The notes under the pieces: model-generated
Database searches by the model: none
What the model saw: the letters and a program-made list of their open reading frames with translations, nothing else
Told to the model about the DNA's origin: nothing
Assembly: GCA_963720075.1 (NCBI GenBank)
Contig: CAVREG010000019.1
Coordinates: 1,054,001-1,118,000 of the forward strand
Reading direction: 5' to 3'
Length of the DNA: 64,000 nucleotides
Origin: PALSA-188 sp963720075
Lineage (GTDB): Bacteria > Acidobacteriota > Terriglobia > Terriglobales > Acidobacteriaceae
Program-made: the position numbers and the translations under genes
Part shown: positions 54,503 through 62,480 of the stretch, in pieces
How positions within the stretch are numbered: the first letter of the stretch is position 1
How the letters are laid out: every line of letters begins with the position of its first letter

Positions 54503-55291
54503 ATGGAAAATGGTGCAAGCGAACAGTTGCAGATCGTCCCAAAGAATTCCAGCCCGTATGGGCTAGCAATGAGCGAGAACTGTGTAACGTGCAAGCTGCG
54601 TGAGAGCAGTTGGTTCTGTTCGTTTTCCTCTAGTGTTTTGGAGGCCTTCGACGCGGCGAGCCACATTTCTCTTTACCCCAGTAGCGCTGTCCTTTTTGTC
54701 GAAGGGCAGATGCCAAGAGGCGCTTTTGTCCTCTGCTCTGGAAAAGTGAAGTTATCGACGACCTCTCTCGAAGGAAAGGTATTGATCTTAAGAATCGTAG
54801 AAGCGGGCGAGGTCTTGGGTTTAAGCGCTGTCATCTCTGGAACTTGCTACCAGGTTACCGCCGAGACGGTTACCCCCAGCCAGGTCAATTTCACGGAACG
54901 CGGGGTGCTCCTGCGGCTCATGGAAAAGTATGGAGATGTGGGACTTCATTCGGCGCAAGCATTAAGCGCGGACTTCCAAACTGCATGCCGTGACATTTAT
55001 GATCTTGTGCTTTCCCCCTCTTCGACGGCAAAGCTGGCAAGGCTTCTTCTGTCACGAGTCCAAATCCGCGACAAAGGCCACTCCAGCGGCGACATCGTTA
55101 TGAGGAACCGCCCCACCCACGAAGCAATGGCGCAAATGATTGGCACGTCCAGGGAGACCGTCACTCGATCGCTGAGTGCTATGAAGAAAAAGAAGATCCT
55201 TCGCGTGCGGGGTACCAGCCTACTGATAACGAGTCTCACAGCACTGGAAGAGATGGCTCATGAATCGCCAGGTCAAATCAGACTGGCCTAG
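54503..55291 (+). CDS. Crp/Fnr-family transcription regulator with N-terminal cysteines
   Basis: The 262-residue regulator opens with NCVTCKLRESSWFCSF (Cys27, 30, 39), a cluster that could bind Fe-S or zinc as in Fnr-like proteins, although the spacing differs from E. coli Fnr. A cNMP-type beta-roll follows (VLFVEGQMPRGAFVLCSGKVKL), then the dimer helix and a Crp-type winged helix (THEAMAQMIGTSRETVTRSLSAMKKKKILRVRG). A ribosome site AAGGA lies just upstream. It may respond to oxygen or redox state and control element genes. Confidence 0.9.
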   Translation: MENGASEQLQIVPKNSSPYGLAMSENCVTCKLRESSWFCSFSSSVLEAFDAASHISLYPSSAVLFVEGQMPRGAFVLCSGKVKLSTTSLEGKVLILRIVEAGEVLGLSAVISGTCYQVTAETVTPSQVNFTERGVLLRLMEKYGDVGLHSAQALSADFQTACRDIYDLVLSPSSTAKLARLLLSRVQIRDKGHSSGDIVMRNRPTHEAMAQMIGTSRETVTRSLSAMKKKKILRVRGTSLLITSLTALEEMAHESPGQIRLA

Positions 55292-55402
55292 GAGAGTTCG
55301 CATGAATATTGTTGGTCGCTCGTCAGGCGCCAGGGGAAGGTTCCACGATTGAAATCGGTTTGGCATATGACTCGTCCCCATTGATTTCTAGCTAAGGAAG
55401 CC

Positions 55403-56344
55403 GTGCTAACAGTGCTCAAATTTAATGCTTGGATAGTCACGAACTTACTCCATCAGATTGGGGAAACCCAAACTGTGTTGGCCGAACAGAACGCTAGGGG
55501 AAGGGAAGGACTGACGGCCGAGCACATTAATCTATCCCTAACCTCGATTCGTAAGGCGTCGGAAACTCTGGCCAAACTGTACAACTTACAATGCACACAC
55601 AATAGGGTCAGGGACGGCGGTCCATTCTCAAGTACTTTAGAGTTCGGAGCGACTTATCCAGAAGCAAGAAATGAACTTATCGTTCTTCGTAGATGCATTG
55701 AGGAGGATTTAAGAAAGCTATTCCTGATACTGATTCCTTCGCCGAAAGAAAGAGTCCTAAAGAAACTACATGTGGATTGGACCCAGGTTTGGACGCAATT
55801 CCCTGCCGTCAAGTATGACTCCGAGCAGGCAATAGCCTGTTATGCGCTCAACTTAAATACCGCCTGTCTATTCCATCTTATGCGCGTTACCGAATTCGGT
55901 CTGCGGGGGCTTGCAAAACGCATGAACGTGAAGCTGCCGAAAAACAAACCGCCGGACTGGCCCCAGTGGCTGGGTGTTCTGAGAAGAATGAAGGATAAGG
56001 TTGCTTTTATCGACAAAGAGATGAAAGCGGGACCCGCGAAAGATGAGCTGTCAGCTTTTTATCGGGGCGCTTTGGGACAGTTTCATGAATTCCAAGATGA
56101 GTTCAGAACCCACGTTATAGGTATGCAACCTAAGTATAACGACGTCAAAGCTGCCAGAGTTGTCGCGCAAGTCAAAGATTTTATGAACAAACTTGCTTTT
56201 CAAATTGATGAAAGAGGCAAGCTTATCGACTGGCCTTTGATAAGTCTCGACAAAACGACTCAGTATCTAAGAATTACCGGCTTGCAATCAAGTGGAATGG
56301 CAGATGCTAACGAACAAGTGAAGTTGATTCGACCACATTGTTGA
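55403..56344 (+). CDS. HEPN-like hypothetical protein
   Basis: The 313-residue, mostly helical soluble protein is of a type seen in abortive-infection contexts. The segment AIACYALNLNTACLFHLMRVTEFGLRGLAKRM (about 143-174) and the C-terminal GALGQFHEFQDEFRTHVIGMQPKYNDVKAARVVAQVKDFMNKLA (about 222-265) resemble HEPN-type proteins in which R-x4-H (as in RNHVMH) forms the RNase site. Here it reads RTHVIG, so the last His is a Gly. The start is a GTG with AAGGA upstream. Family assignment is by eye, and activity is doubtful. Confidence 0.6.
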   Translation: MLTVLKFNAWIVTNLLHQIGETQTVLAEQNARGREGLTAEHINLSLTSIRKASETLAKLYNLQCTHNRVRDGGPFSSTLEFGATYPEARNELIVLRRCIEEDLRKLFLILIPSPKERVLKKLHVDWTQVWTQFPAVKYDSEQAIACYALNLNTACLFHLMRVTEFGLRGLAKRMNVKLPKNKPPDWPQWLGVLRRMKDKVAFIDKEMKAGPAKDELSAFYRGALGQFHEFQDEFRTHVIGMQPKYNDVKAARVVAQVKDFMNKLAFQIDERGKLIDWPLISLDKTTQYLRITGLQSSGMADANEQVKLIRPHC

Positions 56345-56373
56345 TATGCTTGGCGTTCTTAAAGAAACTTTCG

Positions 56374-57837
56374 TCAAGGAACGCTCTTCGCCGAAAACTC
56401 GCCGGTTGGAGTCTGCTGAAGCTCCAGGCTGCCCTTCCAAGAATCAATCGTGTACCGTCCGCGCAGTACTAAGGGTGAGGTTGACTTCGCAGAAGCTCGA
56501 GTTGCGCTGGGTTTCGACAGTCCACCAGCGATATCGAACAAACTGGTACCAAAACGAGCGCGGACAAGATTAGGAATGGACTTGGAGTGTTGGGTGAGTT
56601 GCGAGATTAGTAAAGACGTGTAGGGTACGCCACTCAAGTATCCTGCTTTGTCACTCATGGCAATGCTCGTCTGCCATAGTGACGTTCTCTCCTTGAGGGA
56701 AATTTCGGATGTCGCAAAAAGCATGTCCGCGATTTGATGCACGAGCAAAACCGGAATAACGGAATCAGGCGATATATTTAATAGCCCACGGCTGAGAATA
56801 ATGGTATGGCCGACATTAAATATTTCGATGGGCGTGGTCAGGAGTACCCGGCACTCGATGTCGGACATAGGAATGTTATTTGCGGCCAAGATTCGCCGAA
56901 CAATTGCATCCAGGCCGTCCTCGATGACGCCCGGGGTCGCTAAGAGTTTCTCGCTCTCTAACAGAGCTATGGTATCGGGCTTGCCATTCCGGCCGGTATC
57001 GTCTCCGACGCTTGCGTCTTTGTAACCCCAAATAAAAATGTGGCCACGATAATGAATGCCGGTCGGGGAGTTCTTGTCAATCTGCTGCCATGTCCTATTT
57101 TCGTCAAAGTATGAATAGGAAGGTAGCCATTTGCCTGGCGCGACTTCTTGACGAATAGTATCGAAATGGAAAAACAGCAGGGGGTTACCAATGCCCAAAC
57201 ATCTCCTCAACCGCAAGTGGTCTAACACTACCGGAGTGAAGGTTCCTCTAATCCGAACTATTTTGAAATTAGAGGTCTCGACCCATATTTGTCCTCTAAA
57301 CTGGCCGGGATAGCTCGGCATTTTCGGCCTGACTAGAAATAAAAGACATTCGCTGCTGCCCGAAGTGGTCTTCTGTAGGTATGTGAGGTCGTATGTGTCG
57401 GCGTCAAAGTCTTCGAGGTCAACGAATAACATGTCGAGGTAGCCGTCGGGATAGGCCACCATTTTGTCTCCATTGCTGAGACGAACCTTCCTACTACTAC
57501 GGCTTTGACCGAATAAAAACGTCTGATAGCCTGGTCGACCTTTCCCTGACTCCTTGAAACCACGTGTGAAATCAACCTTACTTAAGAAGTATGCGTCATC
57601 AATGGGGCTCTGGGCATCAATGCCTGGCCAAAGGCTCTGGAAATAGGTTTCGAGCAAAGGATCCTCGCCGCGCAGCCCGTCGATCATCTCGCGCTCACCT
57701 TCAAAGATGCGCTTGGTAAGCTGTTCATGTGTAAGGCCGCTGACCTCCACTTGTGAATTCCTTCTGACAAGATGCTGGCCGTGCGACACGGGGATAAGCA
57801 TCAACAACAGGACTGATGAAAGAACTTGTTTTTTCAT
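56374..57837 (-). CDS. Exported protein with degenerate M48-like peptidase domain
   Basis: The protein of about 487 residues has a signal peptide (KKQVLSSVLLLMLIPVSHGQ) and GAGGG before the ATG at 57837; the longer frame overlaps the next gene. The middle part (about 130-260) contains PSYPGQFRGQIWVETSNFKIVRIRGTF, a lipoprotein-sorting-like module also seen in the VWFA protein at 45513. Near 330-380, TTPIEIFNVGHTIILSRGLLNISPDSVIPVLLVHQIADMLF follows the M48 pattern, but the zinc motif HExxH reads HQIAD. It is therefore probably not a peptidase. The function is unknown. Confidence 0.65.
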   Translation of the reverse strand: MKKQVLSSVLLLMLIPVSHGQHLVRRNSQVEVSGLTHEQLTKRIFEGEREMIDGLRGEDPLLETYFQSLWPGIDAQSPIDDAYFLSKVDFTRGFKESGKGRPGYQTFLFGQSRSSRKVRLSNGDKMVAYPDGYLDMLFVDLEDFDADTYDLTYLQKTTSGSSECLLFLVRPKMPSYPGQFRGQIWVETSNFKIVRIRGTFTPVVLDHLRLRRCLGIGNPLLFFHFDTIRQEVAPGKWLPSYSYFDENRTWQQIDKNSPTGIHYRGHIFIWGYKDASVGDDTGRNGKPDTIALLESEKLLATPGVIEDGLDAIVRRILAANNIPMSDIECRVLLTTPIEIFNVGHTIILSRGLLNISPDSVIPVLLVHQIADMLFATSEISLKERTSLWQTSIAMSDKAGYLSGVPYTSLLISQLTQHSKSIPNLVRARFGTSLFDIAGGLSKPSATRASAKSTSPLVLRGRYTIDSWKGSLELQQTPTGEFSAKSVP

Positions 57838-57872
57838 ACGCCCTCTACTGGTGCGGGGGAAAATAATTAAGG

Positions 57873-58415
57873 TCAATTGGCGTGAGCAGCGGCTAGATTG
57901 TTGACTGCGGCGAAAGCGTGAACCGCCGAAAAGGTTAACGGATATACTTTCCACCAACCCCTAGTCGGGGCCTTGCGCTTGTAGTAATAACTAACATAGA
58001 CACCGAGTGCAGTTACCGGTAGAGCGAGTGCGTACATCTTGCCTCTCGAGGGATGAGGCCCGAGTATCGGATTAATCTCTCTGCAATTCGGTGAGGGGAC
58101 ACAGTTTAGCGTTGTTTCCGCGTCCGCGACCGCGGCAAGAACTTCCAACGTATTAAGTACGATGAACTGGCGATCAATAGTACGCGGCGGTTTGTACGAT
58201 TCAATCGCGAGGTCTCTTACATGTAAGTCAGTCAGCGGTAATGTCAGAGCGGAACTACTCGTGCTGGCGGTTTCCGAGGGCGCGTTTGGCAAGTCCGCCA
58301 GGGAAATCCGAGACTGGGCATCCGCGTTCACCGACACGAAAACCAACGACCCGAACGCGGCAACAAAATAGCTGATGCGGGAGACGAACATTGCAGCCGT
58401 GCTTAAACTATTCAT
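57873..58415 (-). CDS. Exported/membrane hypothetical protein
   Basis: No family is firmly recognised. The 180-residue protein has an N-terminal signal or anchor (ISYFVAAFGSLVFVSVNADAQ), a 50-residue S/T-rich linker, then three hydrophobic segments (FIVLNTLEVLAAVADAETTLNC, MYALALPVTALGVYVSYYY, PLTFSAVHAFAAVNNLAAAH). CREINPILGPHPSRGKMY between the first two recalls DUF5658-like membrane proteins. It is 35 bases upstream of the M48-like gene on the same strand and probably co-transcribed. Confidence 0.65.
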   Translation of the reverse strand: MNSLSTAAMFVSRISYFVAAFGSLVFVSVNADAQSRISLADLPNAPSETASTSSSALTLPLTDLHVRDLAIESYKPPRTIDRQFIVLNTLEVLAAVADAETTLNCVPSPNCREINPILGPHPSRGKMYALALPVTALGVYVSYYYKRKAPTRGWWKVYPLTFSAVHAFAAVNNLAAAHAN

Positions 58416-58652
58416 AACGGTTCATAACTGCACTACTAACGCGCAGTATAGACAAGAATGTCCCGCAGCAGGCGTCTGAGCTAATTGTTTTCTCCTTGTT
58501 ATTTTGAAACCTGTAGCAAAATGAAAACTGTCCCGATACGGGTTCTTTCCTAGATTTATTTGCTCAACGTGATAGCCGTCACACTCAAATAAAACCGATT
58601 CGAATACGTTTAAGACGTTCCGCAATCTGACCTCCGGTCAATTGACACACCT

Positions 58653-59711
58653 ATGAGCAGAGTGAAGTCCAAGCTGCGGCAAGATGAAATCACAATCGAA
58701 ACGGTATCGCCTAAATCTAGTTACTGTCCTCCTCAGAAAATTACTCGGCGTAGCTTTATTGAAAGTACGGTCCAAACGTCGGCAGCATTTATTATGGGTG
58801 ATCTATTTGTTGGCGTAAACGAATCCCGTAATCCACCAATCGAAAAAGAGGAGCTTTCGCAATGTGTTCGCACAAGACCACTCCGCGAGAGCGGCGAAAG
58901 AATTCTAACGGTCTACGCGGTTCAGCACATCAGGCGAATGCGGGGAGGAACACAAGCACACCTTTTCCGCTGCTCCGATGGATTTTTCTACGTAGTGAAA
59001 TTCAGAAACAACCCTCAACACTTGAGAGTCTTGGCCAACGAAATGTTGGGGACGCTATTAGCAAACCTTGCAGGGCTTCCCGTCCCGAGGGTAGCCATCG
59101 TAGATGTCGCAGAGTGGCTCATAGAAAACACCCCTGAACTCAGGATGGAGTTTAGGACGCACACAGTTGCGTGTGTTTCGGGATTACAGTTCGGTTCACA
59201 ATATGTGGTCAGTCCTTTGCGTGGCCAGGTTCACGATTATTTGCCAGATTCGATGCTCGGTCGAGTCCGTAACATCGAGTCATTTGCTGGAATTTTGGCC
59301 TTTGACAAATGGACGAGTAATACTGATGGTCGGCAGGTGGCGTTTTGGCGGCTTATGCAAGAAAAGAAGTACACAGCGACCTTTATAGACCAAGGATATT
59401 GCTTCAATGGCGGGGAATGGACATTCCCGGATTCTGCATTAGGCGGCGTGTTTCAAGATAATAAAGTTTACAACCACGTTCGCGAATGGGAATCATTTGA
59501 ACCCTGGTTATCGCGCATCGAATATATGTTGGAAGATTCGATATGGTCGGCTGCTGGGAGTGTCCCGCCAGACTGGTATCTAAGTGACTGGCACTCGATA
59601 GAGAAGCTGGTTGAGTCTTTGCTACAACGCCGAACGAGAGTCCGCGACCTGATCACCGCGTTTCGCACATCAACTCGCCTGCCTTTTCCGAAATGGATAC
59701 TGGCCGCTTAG
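58653..59711 (+). CDS. HipA-like kinase (HipA_2 type) with Tat-like N-terminus
   Basis: The kinase domain starts near residue 85: RRMRGGTQAHLFRCSDGFFYVVKFRNNPQHLRVLANEMLGTLLANLAGLPVPRVAIVDV has the ATP lysine (VVKF) and the Glu (NEM). FDKWTSNTDGRQVAFW holds the catalytic Asp-Asn-Asp and FIDQGYCF the metal Asp. All kinase residues appear intact. The first 80 residues contain TRRSFIESTVQTSAAFIMGDLF, which looks like a twin-arginine signal, odd for a HipA-type toxin kinase. The DUF3037 gene overlaps its end by four bases on the opposite strand. A toxin-antitoxin or defence role is inferred from family and context. Confidence 0.83.
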   Translation: MSRVKSKLRQDEITIETVSPKSSYCPPQKITRRSFIESTVQTSAAFIMGDLFVGVNESRNPPIEKEELSQCVRTRPLRESGERILTVYAVQHIRRMRGGTQAHLFRCSDGFFYVVKFRNNPQHLRVLANEMLGTLLANLAGLPVPRVAIVDVAEWLIENTPELRMEFRTHTVACVSGLQFGSQYVVSPLRGQVHDYLPDSMLGRVRNIESFAGILAFDKWTSNTDGRQVAFWRLMQEKKYTATFIDQGYCFNGGEWTFPDSALGGVFQDNKVYNHVREWESFEPWLSRIEYMLEDSIWSAAGSVPPDWYLSDWHSIEKLVESLLQRRTRVRDLITAFRTSTRLPFPKWILAA

Positions 59712-60097
59712 ACTCCAAGACGCTGGGGAGTATCCAGAGGATGATCGCCAAAGTATGTTGAAGCCAGACTTTCAACTTCCTTTACGGGGTCCGCACATAA
59801 ACAACGACCTCTTTTGGAACACCGAATAGTGTTAGAAAAAGAATCTTCGATCCTTTGTAACGTCTGCCTCCAGTCCGCTGATTGCATTTTCAAAGTTATA
59901 TCTCTGCGAATTGCGTCTAACATCTCCAAATCCGCGTCCGGATCAACTCTTACGAGATTGTCCCAATTCTTTGTAAAACGCACTTCGATAAGCTCGTCGC
60001 TCAAGGCTATCAAACCAATATTGACCCCTTCTTCGCCAAGGGCGGCGGCGCTTGGTATATACCGCAGCAGAAGAAATTCCAGTTTTAGTAAATTCAT
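59708..60097 (-). CDS. DUF3037 family protein
   Basis: The 129-residue protein opens with LEFLLLRYIPSAAALGEEGVNIGLIALSD, the typical DUF3037 start (RYxPd...E.VNvG), and continues with helices (DLEMLDAIRRDITLKM). DUF3037 genes often stand beside HipA_2 kinases in other genomes; here the two are convergent and overlap by four bases. The C-terminal part (IRCSKRGRCLCADPVKEVESLASTYFG) has three cysteines. It may be the kinase's partner, antitoxin or substrate. Confidence 0.75.
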   Translation of the reverse strand: MNLLKLEFLLLRYIPSAAALGEEGVNIGLIALSDELIEVRFTKNWDNLVRVDPDADLEMLDAIRRDITLKMQSADWRQTLQRIEDSFSNTIRCSKRGRCLCADPVKEVESLASTYFGDHPLDTPQRLGV

Positions 60098-60281
60098 GGC
60101 AATGCGATTTTAATATTGACTGCGAAGCTTGTCTTTCGATTTGTGCAGTTTCTGGATTCTTATCCCAATTTGGCACTCTCGGAAGGTTCTCGTACTTCCC
60201 TCGTCACACCTCTTTTGAACCGCGACTTTAAGGGGGGAAGTAAGAATTTGAATTGACAGACCACTTTGGAATCTCCACAAG

Positions 60282-60599
60282 GTGCCAATCATAGCTCCCG
60301 TTTATCAAACTGCTTCAAATTGCATAAATGGCGGCGGCACGTGTGGCTCAGCAGCTGCGGGGATGGTCATCATCGCACCGGGAACGACAAGCATTACTAT
60401 TTCAGATACCGCTGTCACCGCAAAAAGTGAGATACACCTTGACGAGAATCTCAGTTACGGCGGTCTAATGGGTGTGCCTTGCGACGTTGCTTGGCGACAC
60501 TACAGAATTGCTTCCCAATCAGAAGGAATTGGATTTGTAATTGAAACCGACGCAGCTCCGATAGCTGCAGCATGCTTGAGTTTCACGATAGAGAATTAG
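60282..60599 (+). pseudogene. Probable C-terminal fragment of an exported or structural protein
   Basis: The 105-residue frame starts with GTG, and an in-frame stop lies 33 bases before it. VTAKSEIHLDENLSYGGLMGVPCDV...IASQSEGIGFVIETDAAPIAAACLSFTIEN resembles the beta-rich C-terminal domain of large Acidobacterial secreted or tail-like proteins. No signal peptide or ribosome site is seen. It is likely a leftover of a longer gene. Confidence 0.4.
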
Positions 60600-60771
60600 A
60601 ATTTGCACAAAATTCGCCAACTAATGTGGATTGTCCGGGCAGATTCCCCTGGGGACGCACAGACAACATTGCCGTCGGCGATTTTCCACACAAATGTAAT
60701 GGTCATTCCTCACAGACAAACAAGCCGCAGCTAATGCATAGTTTTCTTTGCCACCTCGGGAGGCACTGTAC

Positions 60772-61629
60772 ATGTCTTCAATCCAACTACAGAGATGTAT
60801 TGACGGCTCACCGCGGGGATTACCAACCCCAGAAATAGTCCGACTGATATCGGCGGAGATTGGCCATGATTTCAACAATCTGCTGACGACTATCCTGCTT
60901 TATAGCGACTTGCTTATTGCCGCGCTCGAGTCGGATGTGCGGCTGCGTCGCCATGCTGAGGCCATCCGCAAGGCGGGCACGAATGGGATGTCCCTCGTTA
61001 ACGACTTGATAAGGTCCACCAGTGAACCTGGTGTTGCCATTCCGCCACTGTCTTGGAATGAGGTCGTATCTGACCTGAAGAGCTTCATCATTCGGCTGAT
61101 GGGAGAAAATATTGAAATACAAACTAGACTGACCGACAGGCTGGGCTACGTAAAGATCGATGCCAGCCGGGCGCAGCAGATTATACTTAATCTAGTTTCG
61201 AATGCTCGGGACGCGATGCCTAAAGGAGGCAAACTAACTATATCAACGCGGAACGCTATTGTTCGATTGGGGGATTCCCCGGAAAGTCAGCCCGTCTCCT
61301 GCGTGGAGTTCGTCGTGACAGACACAGGTGTTGGCATGGACGAAAACACGTTGGAAAAGGCCTTTCTTCCCTTCTTCACAACCAAATCGTCAAGCCAAGG
61401 AACGGGTATCGGATTGACTATGGTGCACGATGGCGTCAAACAAGGAGGTGGAAAAGTCGTGATTAAAACGAAATTAGGAAGGGGAACGCGGGTGATCGTT
61501 CGGATGCCACGCATCACATATCCGGGGTTTATACAACACATCGACAGGCCACGTTCTGCACCTAACCGTTCTAACCGTGTATTGCACAAACTCCACCACA
61601 GCATTCATGAGTTAGATTCTAAAGAATGA
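60772..61629 (+). CDS. Stand-alone histidine kinase without sensor domain
   Basis: The protein of about 285 residues begins almost at its H box (LISAEIGHDFNNLLTTILLYSDLL). The rest is an ATPase domain: NLVSNARDAMPKGGKLTIS, TDTGVGMDENTLEKAFLPFFTTKSSSQGTGIGLTMVHDGVKQGGGKV, RVIVRMPR. No PAS, GAF or membrane segment is present. GGGAGG lies nine bases before the ATG at 60772, so the earlier TTG is not used. It resembles the core of the hybrid kinase at 37407 and may be a truncated copy acting with another sensor. Confidence 0.83.
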   Translation: MSSIQLQRCIDGSPRGLPTPEIVRLISAEIGHDFNNLLTTILLYSDLLIAALESDVRLRRHAEAIRKAGTNGMSLVNDLIRSTSEPGVAIPPLSWNEVVSDLKSFIIRLMGENIEIQTRLTDRLGYVKIDASRAQQIILNLVSNARDAMPKGGKLTISTRNAIVRLGDSPESQPVSCVEFVVTDTGVGMDENTLEKAFLPFFTTKSSSQGTGIGLTMVHDGVKQGGGKVVIKTKLGRGTRVIVRMPRITYPGFIQHIDRPRSAPNRSNRVLHKLHHSIHELDSKE

Positions 61630-61718
61630 GCAATGAGTTCGAGAGCGACGAAGGCCTTCGGGGATCGACGGCACACTGGTTATAGTCATTAAACTGATAA
61701 TCGTGGCGGAAACGGACT

Positions 61719-61985
61719 ATGCGGACAATTGAATCCTACAGAGGCTATGACATTGAGGTAATTGTATGGCGAATAAACGACAACGCTTTTACGGCCTTTG
61801 GATACGTTAGAAGCACAGAACTGGTAACGATCGGCCTTCCATTTGAAAAATCGTTTAAAACAGGAGAACAATGTTCAACCGAGGATGCGGCGCTTAAAGC
61901 CGGAGTAGGCTTTGCCAAAAATACAATAGACGTGTGTGAACGCTTTTCTGGCAAGTCTTCGATTGACGTTAATGCCATGGCGTGA
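61719..61985 (+). CDS. Hypothetical protein, 88 residues
   Basis: No family is recognised. The protein looks alpha/beta (MRTIESYRGYDIEVIVWRINDNAFTAFGYVRS...EDAALKAGVGFAKNTIDVCERF), and the IESYRGYDI...ALKAGVGFAKNTID layout is like small proteins often found singly in mobile regions. It follows the kinase by 89 bases. Confidence 0.55.
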   Translation: MRTIESYRGYDIEVIVWRINDNAFTAFGYVRSTELVTIGLPFEKSFKTGEQCSTEDAALKAGVGFAKNTIDVCERFSGKSSIDVNAMA

Positions 61986-62309
61986 TGCTACGGATTGTCC
62001 AAGCCTGCACGGGTTAGAAAATTACACTTTCCTAACGCCAGCACCCGGCCTATAAATCCCAACGTTCACGGGGGTCCGAGGAATCCCCTTTTGACAGGGA
62101 TTTCTAACAGAGGTCGAAGCGTCTCTCTGGATAAGAATTTCGAAAAGGAAAAGTAACTCTAAAGGACTCGATTCAGAAGAGTCTCTTACTTGCTGGGGAT
62201 AGCTATTAGAACGGGAAAACTGCTACACCCCCCCCAAAAGGAGAAGGGAGCAGGGGGGCAACCTTCATGCGAAATGGGAAGGAATCAGTGTGATAACTTG
62301 TCGCGATGG
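61986..62309. other. Non-coding stretch with a C/G-run hairpin
   Basis: No gene is seen. Eight Cs at 62228-62235 and six Gs at 62253-62258 could form a hairpin around a purine-rich loop. It lies between convergent genes and may serve as a transcript end. Confidence 0.5.
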
Positions 62310-62480
62310 CTATTCGGAATCTGGTAGAGAGCGCAGCTTTTCAATCACTTTATCCAGTTTCTGAACATTTTGCCGCCGAACTTCGTATGGTGTGTCCGGT
62401 GCATCTCGTACCGCTCGCAGAGAGTATTCAAGTGACGTCATCAACGTTGCTAGATCTTCTGATGAAAGATTGAGGTTCAT
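62310..62480 (-). CDS. Small 56-residue protein coupled to the HNH gene
   Basis: The protein reads MNLNLSSEDLATLMTSLEY, then SLRAVRDAPDTPYEVRRQN and VQKLDKVIEKLRSLPDSE: charged, helical, probably a two-helix hairpin. Its ATG overlaps the stop codon of the HNH gene (ATGA at 62480-62477), the classic sign of translational coupling. No family is recognised. A role with the HNH nuclease, as cofactor or inhibitor, is inferred from position only. Confidence 0.65.
   Translation of the reverse strand: MNLNLSSEDLATLMTSLEYSLRAVRDAPDTPYEVRRQNVQKLDKVIEKLRSLPDSE

Noticed and set aside
54357..54566. 69-codon plus-strand frame before the Crp/Fnr gene
   Set aside because: Arginine-rich, without a family or ribosome site, and overlapping the start of the regulator.
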